This document shows positions 9,981 through 18,659 of a stretch of DNA of 64,000 bases, piece by piece. The stretch covers positions 62,001-126,000 of the forward strand of contig NZ_CBYO010000011.1 in the NCBI RefSeq assembly GCF_000577245.1, in the 5' to 3' direction. The DNA is from Paucisalibacillus algeriensis. Lineage in GTDB: Bacteria > Bacillota > Bacilli > Bacillales > Amphibacillaceae. The notes below the pieces were generated by a model. That model searched no databases. It saw only the letters and a program-made list of their open reading frames with translations, and was not told the DNA's origin. A program made the translations under genes and the position numbers. Every line of letters begins with the position of its first letter. The first letter of the stretch is position 1.

Positions 9981-10026
9981 TAAAATTCGACTATAGGAAG
10001 TATGAAAGTCCTATAATCGAATTTTA
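9981..10026 (-). terminator. Terminator of the pgsA-cinA transcript
   Basis: A long, nearly perfect stem (AAAATTCGA, one mismatch, TATAGGA) with a 10-nt loop is followed by TTTTATTTG on the minus strand, 25 nt after the cinA stop. Confidence 0.8.
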
Positions 10027-10050
10027 TGCTTAATAAACCCTACTATTTAT

Positions 10051-11295
10051 TTATTTTAAGAGATTTAATAAAAGTTCATACCCCTTTAATACTGCTCGAT
10101 AACGAATTCCTTCTCTACTTCCACTAAATTCGTACTTCTGAACGATATGATCACTGTTTTTGATATATAGAGAGATAAAAACCGTACCTACCGGTTTACC
10201 CTCAGCTGATTCAGGTCCAGCAACCCCAGTGAAACTAATTCCAATGGATGCATTAAGCAAATTAGCAACATTTTTTGACATTTCCAATGCGCATTCACTG
10301 CTAATTGTACCTTGTTTTTGGATGATTTCATCCGATATGTTTAATATATCTCGCTTAACGGAAGTTTCATAACAAACAATTGAACCCTTACATACTTCGG
10401 AAGCACCAGGAATGGAAATTAATTTTTCAATAAACTTTCCGCCTGTGAGGCTTTCGGCTGAAGCAATTTTAAGCTGTTTTTCTTTAAGTCTCGTAACAAT
10501 TGTCCGTTCTAGGGTTTCATCGTTCATACCATAATAATATCCGCCAACTTTCGCTAAAATCTCTTTTTTGACATGATCAAGTAATTGAAAAGCACTCATT
10601 TCTGAACTTGCTTTAGCAGTCAAACGAATGATAACCCCATTATCTTGAGCTAAAGGTGCGATTGTCGGATTTTGTTGCTTATCAATAATGTCTTTTAATT
10701 CATACTCTAATTGTGATTCACCAATTCCAATAAAACGTAGAATATATGATTTAATGACTTCATTTTGCTTTAATGTTTTTCTTAGATATGGTAAAACCTC
10801 GTTTAACATCATGGACTTCATCTCACGAGGAACTCCTGGTAGGAATACCCATGTAGTATCATGATGACGAATAATCATTCCAGGTGCCATTCCAACAGTA
10901 TTATTAATAACTGTAGCACCTTCGAACACTCTTGCTTGTTTTCGATTATTTGGAGTCATAACAGAATTTATTTTTTTGAAAAATGCTTCAATATAGTCCA
11001 TCGATGGTTTATGTTCAATCATTTGCAATCCGCTTATTAATTGAAAAGCTTCTCTAGTTAAATCATCTTCTGTTGGTCCCAAGCCACCGGTTACAATGAT
11101 AACGTCGGACCTTTTTTCCGCAAGACTAAAAGTATCTTTTACTCTGTTTAAGTTATCTCCAACAACTCCATGATACATCACATTAATACCATGTAATGCA
11201 AGTTGTTCTGATATCCATTGTGCATTCGTATTTGCAATTTGGCCAAGGAGAAGTTCTGTCCCAACAGCAATAATTTCAGTATTAATTTGTTTCAT
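10051..11295 (-). CDS. cinA: CinA family protein
   Basis: CinA combines an N-terminal molybdopterin-binding-like domain (MKQINTEIIAVGTELLLG; TGGLGPTEDDLTREA) with a C-terminal nicotinamide-nucleotide amidase-type domain (AESLTGGKFIEKLISIPGAS; SFTGVAGP). It is linked to NAD recycling and, in some species, competence. The start at 11295 gives 414 residues and overlaps the pgsA stop by one base (TAATG), which indicates coupling. The in-frame extension to 11322 lies inside pgsA and lacks a ribosome site. The cinA-recA order matches B. subtilis. Confidence 0.95.
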   Translation of the reverse strand: MKQINTEIIAVGTELLLGQIANTNAQWISEQLALHGINVMYHGVVGDNLNRVKDTFSLAEKRSDVIIVTGGLGPTEDDLTREAFQLISGLQMIEHKPSMDYIEAFFKKINSVMTPNNRKQARVFEGATVINNTVGMAPGMIIRHHDTTWVFLPGVPREMKSMMLNEVLPYLRKTLKQNEVIKSYILRFIGIGESQLEYELKDIIDKQQNPTIAPLAQDNGVIIRLTAKASSEMSAFQLLDHVKKEILAKVGGYYYGMNDETLERTIVTRLKEKQLKIASAESLTGGKFIEKLISIPGASEVCKGSIVCYETSVKRDILNISDEIIQKQGTISSECALEMSKNVANLLNASIGISFTGVAGPESAEGKPVGTVFISLYIKNSDHIVQKYEFSGSREGIRYRAVLKGYELLLNLLK

Positions 11296-11873
11296 TATTT
11301 TGAATCCCTCATGACATGCCAATTTTTAGCGAAATAATCATAGCCAGAAAGCACGGTAAAGAATAACGCTAGATAAAGCATTATCGTACCAAACGGAAAG
11401 CTAATATAAGAGAATGGAAAGTTATGTAATAATAAACTTGCAATTGCTATCATTTGAGTGGCTGTTTTCAGTTTACCCATTTTTCCGGCAGCAAGCACAA
11501 TTCCCTCACCTGCAGCTACTAAACGCAACCCAGTAACAGCAAATTCTCTACTAATGATGACAATAACAACCCATGCAGGTGCAACTCCCATCTCTACTAA
11601 AATAATTAATGCGGAAGAAACTAATAATTTATCTGCTAATGGATCTAAAAATTTGCCTAAATTTGTTACAAGATTATACTTCCGCGCATAATAACCATCT
11701 ATCCAATCTGTCGCAGATGCAAAGATAAAAATTAATGCCGCTATAAAATGCGAAACTGGCAACACACTATTCCCAATATCCCATTCTCCCCAATTAAATG
11801 GGATACTCATCATAATAATAAAAATTGGAATTAATAAGATTCTTGAAACGGTAATTCTATTTGGTATATTCAT
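11295..11873 (-). CDS. pgsA: Phosphatidylglycerophosphate synthase PgsA
   Basis: PgsA transfers the phosphatidyl group from CDP-diacylglycerol to glycerol-3-phosphate, the committed step of phosphatidylglycerol synthesis at the membrane. The CDP-alcohol phosphatidyltransferase signature is complete: DWIDGYYAR followed by GKFLDPLADK. Several hydrophobic segments fit a polytopic protein of 192 residues. AGGAGGAG precedes the ATG. The substrate comes from CdsA, also encoded in this window. The rodZ terminator lies immediately upstream. Confidence 0.96.
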   Translation of the reverse strand: MNIPNRITVSRILLIPIFIIMMSIPFNWGEWDIGNSVLPVSHFIAALIFIFASATDWIDGYYARKYNLVTNLGKFLDPLADKLLVSSALIILVEMGVAPAWVVIVIISREFAVTGLRLVAAGEGIVLAAGKMGKLKTATQMIAIASLLLHNFPFSYISFPFGTIMLYLALFFTVLSGYDYFAKNWHVMRDSK

Positions 11874-11903
11874 AAAATTTTACTCCTCCTAAATAAAAGG
11901 TAG

Positions 11904-11942
11904 AAAACCCTTCTTCAGCATTATAGCTTCTAGAAGGGTTTT
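11904..11942 (-). terminator. Terminator of rodZ
   Basis: The 10-bp stem AAAACCCTTC / GAAGGGTTTT with a 19-nt loop lies just after the rodZ stop. pgsA starts 30 nt further on, so read-through is likely. Confidence 0.7.
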
Positions 11943-11945
11943 ATC

Positions 11946-12878
11946 CTACTCATTTGATTCTACAACATTTAACCATAAGCGTTGATGGTCCGCTCCCCTT
12001 TGATTCGGATCAACAGGATATTCTAACTCAACCCCATTAATTGTAATGGTTAAGCTTGGTGCATGCCCAACATTTAGATAAATACTTGCTTCATCTGTAA
12101 GATCAACAGTTAATGGTTCATCAGGACTAACCATTCCACCGAAAAAGCTTTGTCCATCAGCATTTTGAACATCAAGCCACACCTGTTGACCAGTTGCAAC
12201 AAATTCAACGTTCAACGTTTCTCCTACATTAGATAACTCAAGTACAGATGTTGGTTTCGTTCCAATTCCCTGTTCGACAACTGTAATACCAAGTTCTGGT
12301 TCCTCTTCAGTCGATTCTTCATCTTCTGTAGTTTCATTTTCCGTTGTATCCTCTGTGTCAGAATCTGTTTCAGTTTCATCTGTATCCGAACCTGCACCTG
12401 TATTATTATCAGCATTGTCATTTCTATAGAATTCTCTATCTTCCGTTTGTTCAGTTGGAGACTCAGGGTCATCCGTCTCATTTGATTTAGTAATAAACCA
12501 CCATGCTAAAAAGATAATACCAATAATTAATATAGCAACAATTACGGTTGGAATAAATGAAAAGACAGCAGTACTTTTAGTTGGCATATTATCTTTTCTA
12601 GAACGATGAATTCTTGTATACTGTGTTGTTGTTGTGTCCTCTTCGGGTGAAGGAATATCCTCTTTAAAATCCTCCATTAACTGATTAGGATCTAACCCGA
12701 CCGCTATCGCATATTCCTTTATAAAAGCTTTAGCGTAAAATTTTCCAGGCAGAACTGAGAAATTCTCTTCTTCAATTGCAACAAGATATCTTTTTTGTAT
12801 TTTTGTAGTATCTTGTAAAGTATCAAGTGAGATGTCTTTTTCAACTCTAGCTTCCTTAAGTCTTGCACCTATTCCCAT
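11946..12878 (-). CDS. rodZ: RodZ (YmfM), cell-shape protein
   Basis: RodZ links the MreB cytoskeleton to the cell-wall elongation machinery. The 310-residue product has an N-terminal Xre-like helix-turn-helix domain (GARLKEARVEKDISLDTLQ, residues 3-75), a membrane helix at about 105-129, an acidic linker very rich in Thr, Glu and Asp (about 135-205) and a C-terminal DUF4115 beta-domain. I chose the ATG at 12878 because MGIGARLKEAR is the usual start; the ATG at 12890 has no ribosome site. It follows ymfK by 20 nt, as in B. subtilis. Confidence 0.9.
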   Translation of the reverse strand: MGIGARLKEARVEKDISLDTLQDTTKIQKRYLVAIEEENFSVLPGKFYAKAFIKEYAIAVGLDPNQLMEDFKEDIPSPEEDTTTTQYTRIHRSRKDNMPTKSTAVFSFIPTVIVAILIIGIIFLAWWFITKSNETDDPESPTEQTEDREFYRNDNADNNTGAGSDTDETETDSDTEDTTENETTEDEESTEEEPELGITVVEQGIGTKPTSVLELSNVGETLNVEFVATGQQVWLDVQNADGQSFFGGMVSPDEPLTVDLTDEASIYLNVGHAPSLTITINGVELEYPVDPNQRGADHQRLWLNVVESNE

Positions 12879-12897
12879 ACATAACACCATCCAATTA

Positions 12898-13686
12898 TTA
12901 ATCTACACTAAAAAATCCATTGCCCCCGCTAAATTGTGAACTTTCGACTACATCATATGTAATTTCTTCATTCTCATCACTTCGTAGTTCTATAATATAG
13001 TCAAAATCATCAATATTATACTCTGTAGATTGGACAAATATATCCGGATGCTCCACAACTTTAATCGCAGGAAGCTGCATAATTTCTCTGATTAACTGCC
13101 AGTGCCTCTCGTTAGCTCTTTGTTTAGAAACGATACCATCGATGATAAAAATATTATCAGAACTATATTCACCTTCAATTAGTTGGCTCCTTACCGTTTG
13201 CTTAATTAATGTACTAGAAACAAACAGCCATTTTTTATTCGCACACACACTAGCTGCAACTATAGATTCAGTTTTTCCAACCCTTGGCATACCTCTAATC
13301 CCAATTAATTTATGGCCATCTTGTTTATATAATTCAGCCATAAAATCCACTAAAATTCCAAGTTCATCCCGTACAAAGCGTACAGTTTTACGATCATCTG
13401 CATCTCTATGTATATATTTCCCATGTCTGACTGCAAGGCGATCACGTAATTTTGATTTTCGAATCTTCGTTACGATTATTGTCTCCATCGTTTGTAAAAT
13501 CAATTTTAAACGTGTTATTTGTTCCGTATTATCTGCAAGCAACAACATGCCTCTTCGACCGTTTTCGACACCGTTTATTGTAACAATATTTATTGAAAGC
13601 ATACCCAGCAAAGAAGATATCTCTCCCAATAACCCAGGGCGATTAATTTGAATTTCATATTCTAAATACCACTCTGTTTTTGCCAC
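12898..13686 (-). CDS. ymfK: YmfK family protein (DUF3388), ACT-like plus P-loop
   Basis: This is a conserved Bacillaceae protein of unknown function, 262 residues. Residues 5-75 resemble an ACT regulatory domain (WYLEYEIQINRPGLLGEISSLLG). A later segment has a consensus Walker A motif, GMPRVGKT at 132-139, followed by hydrophobic strands compatible with a nucleotide-binding fold. This suggests a ligand-sensing NTPase, which is inference. The start is GTG at 13686 with GGGGAG 7 nt upstream. It sits between ymfJ (which has its own terminator) and rodZ, the B. subtilis order. Confidence 0.85.
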   Translation of the reverse strand: MAKTEWYLEYEIQINRPGLLGEISSLLGMLSINIVTINGVENGRRGMLLLADNTEQITRLKLILQTMETIIVTKIRKSKLRDRLAVRHGKYIHRDADDRKTVRFVRDELGILVDFMAELYKQDGHKLIGIRGMPRVGKTESIVAASVCANKKWLFVSSTLIKQTVRSQLIEGEYSSDNIFIIDGIVSKQRANERHWQLIREIMQLPAIKVVEHPDIFVQSTEYNIDDFDYIIELRSDENEEITYDVVESSQFSGGNGFFSVD

Positions 13687-13805
13687 TCAAGAACTCCCCT
13701 TTGCCAATTTAACCAAAATGTTCCTATATCTACATAATATATGATTTTCTCAATTGTTTAAAGACATTTCATGAAAATTAATCCAAATGATTTTGATTAG
13801 AACAT

Positions 13806-13838
13806 AAAAGAAGCTACGATTCAGGCGTAGCTTCTTTT
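13806..13838 (-). terminator. Terminator of ymfJ
   Basis: The 13-bp perfect stem AAAAGAAGCTACG / CGTAGCTTCTTTT lies 16 nt after the ymfJ stop. Confidence 0.85.
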
Positions 13839-13853
13839 ATGAACATGTTTAGC

Positions 13854-14111
13854 TTAGCTGTTAGCTTCGTTTTGTACTAATTTCACCATTGAATTAGCAA
13901 TTGCTTGCTGTTCTTCCTTAGAAGCAGCATTCCATAGCTCACGAAGAACAGCTTCTTCGCTGTTCTTTGCATCGACACTTTTTGCAAGGTAGTCTCCAAC
14001 CTCATAAGCAACTTGCGAGATCGTTTGTTGTGACATACCTTGTGATTGTGCTTGCTCTAATCTATTTGCCAAAAAATGCTTCCATGAATCAAAATTATCA
14101 AGAACAGACAT
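13854..14111 (-). CDS. ymfJ: YmfJ family small protein (DUF3243)
   Basis: An 85-residue soluble helical protein of the DUF3243 family with unknown function, found at the same place in B. subtilis. It begins MSVLDNFDSWKHFLANRLEQA. The start at 14111 has GGAGG 7 nt upstream; the in-frame ATG at 14117 would be only about one base from that site and is rejected. It follows ymfI with a gap of 117 nt. Confidence 0.9.
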   Translation of the reverse strand: MSVLDNFDSWKHFLANRLEQAQSQGMSQQTISQVAYEVGDYLAKSVDAKNSEEAVLRELWNAASKEEQQAIANSMVKLVQNEANS

Positions 14112-14228
14112 TTTCATTCCTCCTTCTCATGATACATGCATAGTATTTGAATTTATTTTGCGTTTATGCATTTTTCAAATAGAGGAATTATGATACTTCT
14201 TTAAAGGACCTAGAGCAGGAGGTGATTA

Positions 14229-14945
14229 TTAGTTCCAACCACCGGTAATTCTAAGTATCTCACCATGAATGTATGCTGCCTTTTCACTTAATAAAAATCC
14301 AACTGCATTTGCAACTTCCTGAGGGGTTCCAGGGCGATTTAATGGTATGTCATCTATTAAGATATCCTTATCTTCCGCTGTTAATGGATTCATCTTAGTA
14401 TCAATAAAACCTGGACTTACTGCATTCACGACTATCCCACTCGGTCCGACTTCTTTTGCGAGCGCCTTAACGAAACTATTTTGTGCCCCTTTAACAGCAG
14501 AATATAATACTTCATGGCTTGCACCTACTTCGCCCCAAATGGAAGAAATAAGGATTATTTTACCGGACTTTTTCTTGATCATTTCCGGTAAAATTTCTTT
14601 TATTATTGAGAAGGGTGCTTTTACATGGATAGATATTATTTCATCCATAATATTTTCTGGCGTATCCTGAAATAACCCATAATAAGCGACACCACTAGCA
14701 AACACAATAGAATCAATCGGATAATAGATTCCTGATACGAAACTCTTTATTCCCTCTGCTCTAGCTAAATCAGCTTTGATAATATCCAATATTGTATCTC
14801 TTGGTAGTTCACTCTGAAGGGCCTCAATTGCTTTTTCATTTTGATGATAATGTAATAGTAATGAGTACCCCTCTTTTCCTAATTGAGAAGCAATAGCACT
14901 TCCGATTTCCCCACTTGCACCAATAATTAAGACATTTTTCCCCAT
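14229..14945 (-). CDS. ymfI: EF-P 5-aminopentanone reductase YmfI (SDR family)
   Basis: In B. subtilis YmfI reduces the 5-aminopentanone group on elongation factor P to 5-aminopentanol, a modification that supports swarming. The 238-residue product is a classical short-chain dehydrogenase: cofactor loop GASGEIG at 9-15, catalytic S135, Y148 and K152 (YSAVK), and SPGFIDT. Its resemblance to FabG means the sequence alone would allow other substrates, but linkage to ymfF and ymfH supports the EF-P role. AAGGAG precedes the ATG; the gene starts 9 nt after the ymfH stop. Confidence 0.88.
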   Translation of the reverse strand: MGKNVLIIGASGEIGSAIASQLGKEGYSLLLHYHQNEKAIEALQSELPRDTILDIIKADLARAEGIKSFVSGIYYPIDSIVFASGVAYYGLFQDTPENIMDEIISIHVKAPFSIIKEILPEMIKKKSGKIILISSIWGEVGASHEVLYSAVKGAQNSFVKALAKEVGPSGIVVNAVSPGFIDTKMNPLTAEDKDILIDDIPLNRPGTPQEVANAVGFLLSEKAAYIHGEILRITGGWN

Positions 14946-14954
14946 ACGTACTCC

Positions 14955-16238
14955 TTACCCTGCAACAATTTTACTAACTCCAAGTCTGTCATCCGTTATC
15001 CATTCCTTTAAGAATTGATTTGCATCATCAACCGTCAAGCTTTGAATAGTTGGAATTAATTCAAAATAGTCAACTGCAACGGTGTTGTAGTGAATAAATT
15101 TACTTGCGATATTTTCAAGTGAATTCATAGAACGCAGTAGTTGACCAATTTTCTTTCGCTTCATTCGCTCGAAATCTTCCTCGGATATTTCATGTGAACT
15201 GGTGGACAATAACAATTCCTTAATCTTATCGATGAATTGGTCAGGGTTATCCGTGTTTCCACCAATAATCGAATATCCGTAATTCTTATCTAGATTGGTC
15301 TCAAAATAGAAACTTGAATCGATAATATTTTCTTCATAAAGTTGCTCATAAAATTGGCCACTTTTTGAAAAGAAATACGTAATGATCATATCCTGAAGTA
15401 AATCTTTTTTAACGAATTTTTCACCTTTCAGTTCATCATGGGATTCTTTGATCCCTACTGTACACTTGGCAACAGAAACAGGCATATTTTGTATAATTTC
15501 TTTCTCCGCAACCTCCATAGGCTCGGTAGGATAATAACGTTTTATTTCCTCTAACTTTGCAAATTCTTTATTATTCTGATTTTCATTAATTAAACTCATC
15601 ATTGAATCAGGGTCAAAATTCCCAGCGATAAAGAATGTCATATTTTCAGGATGATAAAAAGTATTATAGCAAGTATAAAGGTCATCCTTTGTTATTTCAC
15701 TAATAGATTCAATTGTTCCAGCAATATCAATATTTACAGGTGTATCTTTAAATAAGCTTTTCAATGTCCCCATAAACGATTGCCAATCAGGCTGGTCATC
15801 ATACATTTTAATTTCTTGGCCAATAATCCCTTTTTCTTTTTCAACAGATTGTTCGGAAAAATATGGGTCTTGGACGAAATCAAGAAGTGTCTTCACATTC
15901 TCTTCCACATTTGAAGTAGCAGAAAATAAATAAGCGGTTTTCGTAAAGGAAGTGTATGCATTCGCTGATGCACCTTGCTTGCCGAAATCAGCAAAAACAT
16001 CTCGGTCCTCTTTTTCAAAAAGCTTATGTTCAAGAAAATGAGCAATACCATCTGGAACCGTTATTTCTTCTGTTTCCCCAATTGGAATAAACGTACGGTC
16101 AATAGAACCGTAATTCGTCGAGAATATAGCATACGTTTTTGACATCTGTGGTCTAGGAAGTAGATATACGTCTAATCCATTGTTTAATTTTTCATGAAAT
16201 AGAGTCTCTTCAATCTGATGATAACCTTTTTTATTCAT
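14955..16238 (-). CDS. ymfH: M16 zinc protease-like YmfH
   Basis: A 427-residue insulinase/pitrilysin-family (M16) protein. The inverted zinc motif is intact (H67-F-L-E70-H71), with a downstream EKGIIGQE segment that can supply the third ligand, so it is likely a catalytically able subunit. In B. subtilis ymfF and ymfH are associated with the EF-P 5-aminopentanol modification pathway, though their substrate is not clear to me. It is preceded directly by ymfF, whose product lacks the motif, suggesting an active/inactive heterodimer as in other M16B pairs. GGGGGAGAG precedes the ATG. Confidence 0.88.
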   Translation of the reverse strand: MNKKGYHQIEETLFHEKLNNGLDVYLLPRPQMSKTYAIFSTNYGSIDRTFIPIGETEEITVPDGIAHFLEHKLFEKEDRDVFADFGKQGASANAYTSFTKTAYLFSATSNVEENVKTLLDFVQDPYFSEQSVEKEKGIIGQEIKMYDDQPDWQSFMGTLKSLFKDTPVNIDIAGTIESISEITKDDLYTCYNTFYHPENMTFFIAGNFDPDSMMSLINENQNNKEFAKLEEIKRYYPTEPMEVAEKEIIQNMPVSVAKCTVGIKESHDELKGEKFVKKDLLQDMIITYFFSKSGQFYEQLYEENIIDSSFYFETNLDKNYGYSIIGGNTDNPDQFIDKIKELLLSTSSHEISEEDFERMKRKKIGQLLRSMNSLENIASKFIHYNTVAVDYFELIPTIQSLTVDDANQFLKEWITDDRLGVSKIVAG

Positions 16239-16239
16239 G

Positions 16240-17523
16240 TTACTCTCCCCCTTTACTAGTTAATAGGTATACAGTATCTTCTTCAATGCTTTTACCAACT
16301 TCAATTACTTCTTCTAGTGTTACTTTCTGGATATTCTCGATAAGTTGATCTGGGCTAATCCGAGTATCAGCAATTACTTGTTGATATAGCATCTCAATTA
16401 TTCCTTGTGGATGATCTAATGTTTCAAGAAGAGAATTCACAATTAAATCCTTTGTTTCCTTAAGTTCATCATTGGTAATATCGCCATCTTTCATCGCTGT
16501 CATTTGCTCTTCCATAATATCCCGTGCTTTTTGGTAGTCTTTCGGTGCGATACCACTAAATACAAGTAAAAGACCCTTATGACTTTCTAACCTGGAAGAC
16601 GCATAATAAGCAAGGCTATTCTTTTCTCGTACATTAATAAACAGTTTTGAGCCGGGAAAACCACCTAAAACCCCATTAAACACCTGTAATGCGGGATACT
16701 TGGAGTCCTGAAAAAGAATATTTGTTCGATAACCGATGTGCAGCTTAGCCTGTTGAACATTTTGCTCTTCAATAACTTCCTTTACCTCTTTTGAGGAAGG
16801 GCTTTTATCTGTCTCCACTTTTTTCTCGGTTTTCTGATTACCTTCCCTTTTAAAAGTTGAAGAAATCACTTGTTCCATTTTATTCACTTCAATATCTCCT
16901 AAAACATATATATCAATTTGATCGTTTTCTAAAAGATCTTTATAGTATTGATATAAATCTTGGGCCGTTAAACTAGAAAGATCTTCTTCATAACCACTAA
17001 CATGTGTTTGATAGATCTCTCCCTCGCACATCTCATCGATTAACCTCATATTCGCATATTTCATTTTATCATCGACAATAGATTTAATCTTTTGTCTGAG
17101 CGTTTCTTTTTCTCTGTTAAACACCTGCTCCTGAAAACTATTACCATCAATATTAGGGTGGAAAATAACCTCATTTAGTAATCCAACCGCCTCTTCAATG
17201 ATATTCGACTCATTTGGTATGAACTTTTCATTTGCTACTTCTAGTCTAAAGCTGAGAATATGGCTATTACCTTTTTTTCCGCCATCAATTGAAAGTACAG
17301 CACCATATAAATTATCAAGAGCAATTTGTAATTCCTTCCGACTCGGATATTTATTAGGTCCTTGTTGCAGCACATAAGGTAACAACGCTCTCTTTGTGAT
17401 TGTTTCACGACTTAAAGGTGCACGGAATTTAACGACGATATGAACCGTTTTAAACTTTTCATTTGGTACAAAATGAACATTAAGTCCATTATATTTTTTT
17501 ACCTCTTCCTTAATGGTTACCAT
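16240..17523 (-). CDS. ymfF: M16 family pseudo-protease YmfF
   Basis: A 427-residue M16-fold protein, the probable partner of YmfH. Where an active enzyme has HxxEH, this one reads LLPYVLQQGPNKYPS, so both metal-binding histidines are missing; it is most likely a structural or substrate-binding subunit. The C-terminal half has the M16 features NGVLGGFPGSKLFINVREKNSLAYY. The start at 17523 has GGAGG 7 nt upstream; the ATG at 17547 is not supported. First gene of ymfF-ymfH-ymfI, with one base between it and ymfH. Confidence 0.88.
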   Translation of the reverse strand: MVTIKEEVKKYNGLNVHFVPNEKFKTVHIVVKFRAPLSRETITKRALLPYVLQQGPNKYPSRKELQIALDNLYGAVLSIDGGKKGNSHILSFRLEVANEKFIPNESNIIEEAVGLLNEVIFHPNIDGNSFQEQVFNREKETLRQKIKSIVDDKMKYANMRLIDEMCEGEIYQTHVSGYEEDLSSLTAQDLYQYYKDLLENDQIDIYVLGDIEVNKMEQVISSTFKREGNQKTEKKVETDKSPSSKEVKEVIEEQNVQQAKLHIGYRTNILFQDSKYPALQVFNGVLGGFPGSKLFINVREKNSLAYYASSRLESHKGLLLVFSGIAPKDYQKARDIMEEQMTAMKDGDITNDELKETKDLIVNSLLETLDHPQGIIEMLYQQVIADTRISPDQLIENIQKVTLEEVIEVGKSIEEDTVYLLTSKGGE

Positions 17524-17635
17524 ACTTTTTCCTCCATTTTTTTGCATTCCTACATATTCTGTAGTTTGTACGTTTTTTCATAATCAATGAACGTTTTATT
17601 AATAACCATAGTTTACCATTTATATGTTAAGTAAC

Positions 17636-17679
17636 AAAAAAAACTGACTTGAAATAAAACATTCAAGTCAGTTTTTTTA
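17636..17679 (-). terminator. Terminator of the nup transporter operon
   Basis: The strong stem ACTGACTTGAA / TTCAAGTCAGT is flanked by A- and T-runs on both sides, so it may also work in reverse. It lies 27 nt after the nupQ stop. Confidence 0.85.
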
Positions 17680-17705
17680 TCGAATAACCAGTTTTTCGTT
17701 ATCAA

Positions 17706-18659
17706 TTATCTATTACCTTTAATGTAAGGAATACCGTTTGCTCGTGGAGCATCTGCACGTCCAATGAATCCTGCTAATGCTAGGATTGTTAAGACATAAG
17801 GTGCGATTAGTAAGAAAATCTGTGGAATATTTTCTAATACTGGTATTCCAGAGCTTACAATACTTAAACTTTGAGCGAAACCAAAGAATAATGCAGCTCC
17901 CATTGCACCAAGTGGATGCCATTTACCAAAGATAACAGCTGCTAGTGACATAAATCCTTGTCCAACAATCGTTGCATGAGAGAAGTTTGACACGATTGTT
18001 AAGGCAAACACAGAGCCACCTAATCCACCTAATGCTCCAGAGAGTATTACGGCAATATAACGCATTTTTGAAACATTAATTCCGTTTGTATCTGCAGCCA
18101 TAGGATGCTCCCCAACGGCACGTAGACGTAATCCAAAAGCTGTTTTGTATAAGACGAACCATGCAATAAAAGCAACTATAATTGCAACGTAAGAAGTAAC
18201 ATAAACACCTTCAAAAAAGATAGGTCCAATAATCGGGATTTTCGAAAGAACTGGTATGGTTTGAGAATTAAATGGCTCAGCAACCATGTCTGTTTGCCCT
18301 TTTCCATACCAAACCTTTGTCAAGTAAACCCCTACCCCAAGTGCTAGCATGTTAATCGCAACACCGCTAACTGTTTGGTCAGCTCTAAATGAAACCGAAG
18401 CTACAGCATGAATAACAGAGAATAGAGCTCCTGCTACCATCGCAACAATAATAGAAATCCAAGGAGTTAATCCACCAAAAACATCTGCAAATGCAAGGTT
18501 AAAGACGATACCAACAAAAGCACCCATTACCATTAAACCTTCTAATCCAATGTTAATAACTCCTGAGCGTTCACTAAAAACCCCACCTAATGCAGTAAAT
18601 ATAAGTGGTGCTGAGAAGAATAAAACTGTTGGTACAATTGATGCTAAGATATCGAGCAT
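17706..18659 (-). CDS. nupQ: Nucleoside ABC transporter permease (NupQ type)
   Basis: Membrane-spanning subunit of a BMP-type nucleoside importer. The 317-residue product is polytopic, with the RbsC/LivH-like signature GVFSERSGVINIGLEGLM near the N terminus and the coupling-helix motif AVGEHPMAADTNGINV. It abuts nupP with no gap. The set of lipoprotein, ATPase with two ABC modules and two permeases matches B. subtilis nupNOPQ, the guanosine importer; exact substrate here is inferred from homology. Confidence 0.9.
   Translation of the reverse strand: MLDILASIVPTVLFFSAPLIFTALGGVFSERSGVINIGLEGLMVMGAFVGIVFNLAFADVFGGLTPWISIIVAMVAGALFSVIHAVASVSFRADQTVSGVAINMLALGVGVYLTKVWYGKGQTDMVAEPFNSQTIPVLSKIPIIGPIFFEGVYVTSYVAIIVAFIAWFVLYKTAFGLRLRAVGEHPMAADTNGINVSKMRYIAVILSGALGGLGGSVFALTIVSNFSHATIVGQGFMSLAAVIFGKWHPLGAMGAALFFGFAQSLSIVSSGIPVLENIPQIFLLIAPYVLTILALAGFIGRADAPRANGIPYIKGNR

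Noticed and set aside
12224-12481. Open frame of 85 residues on the minus strand inside rodZ
   Set aside because: A frame shadow of the acidic linker of RodZ, whose GAA/GAC-rich codons remove stops in the other frame.
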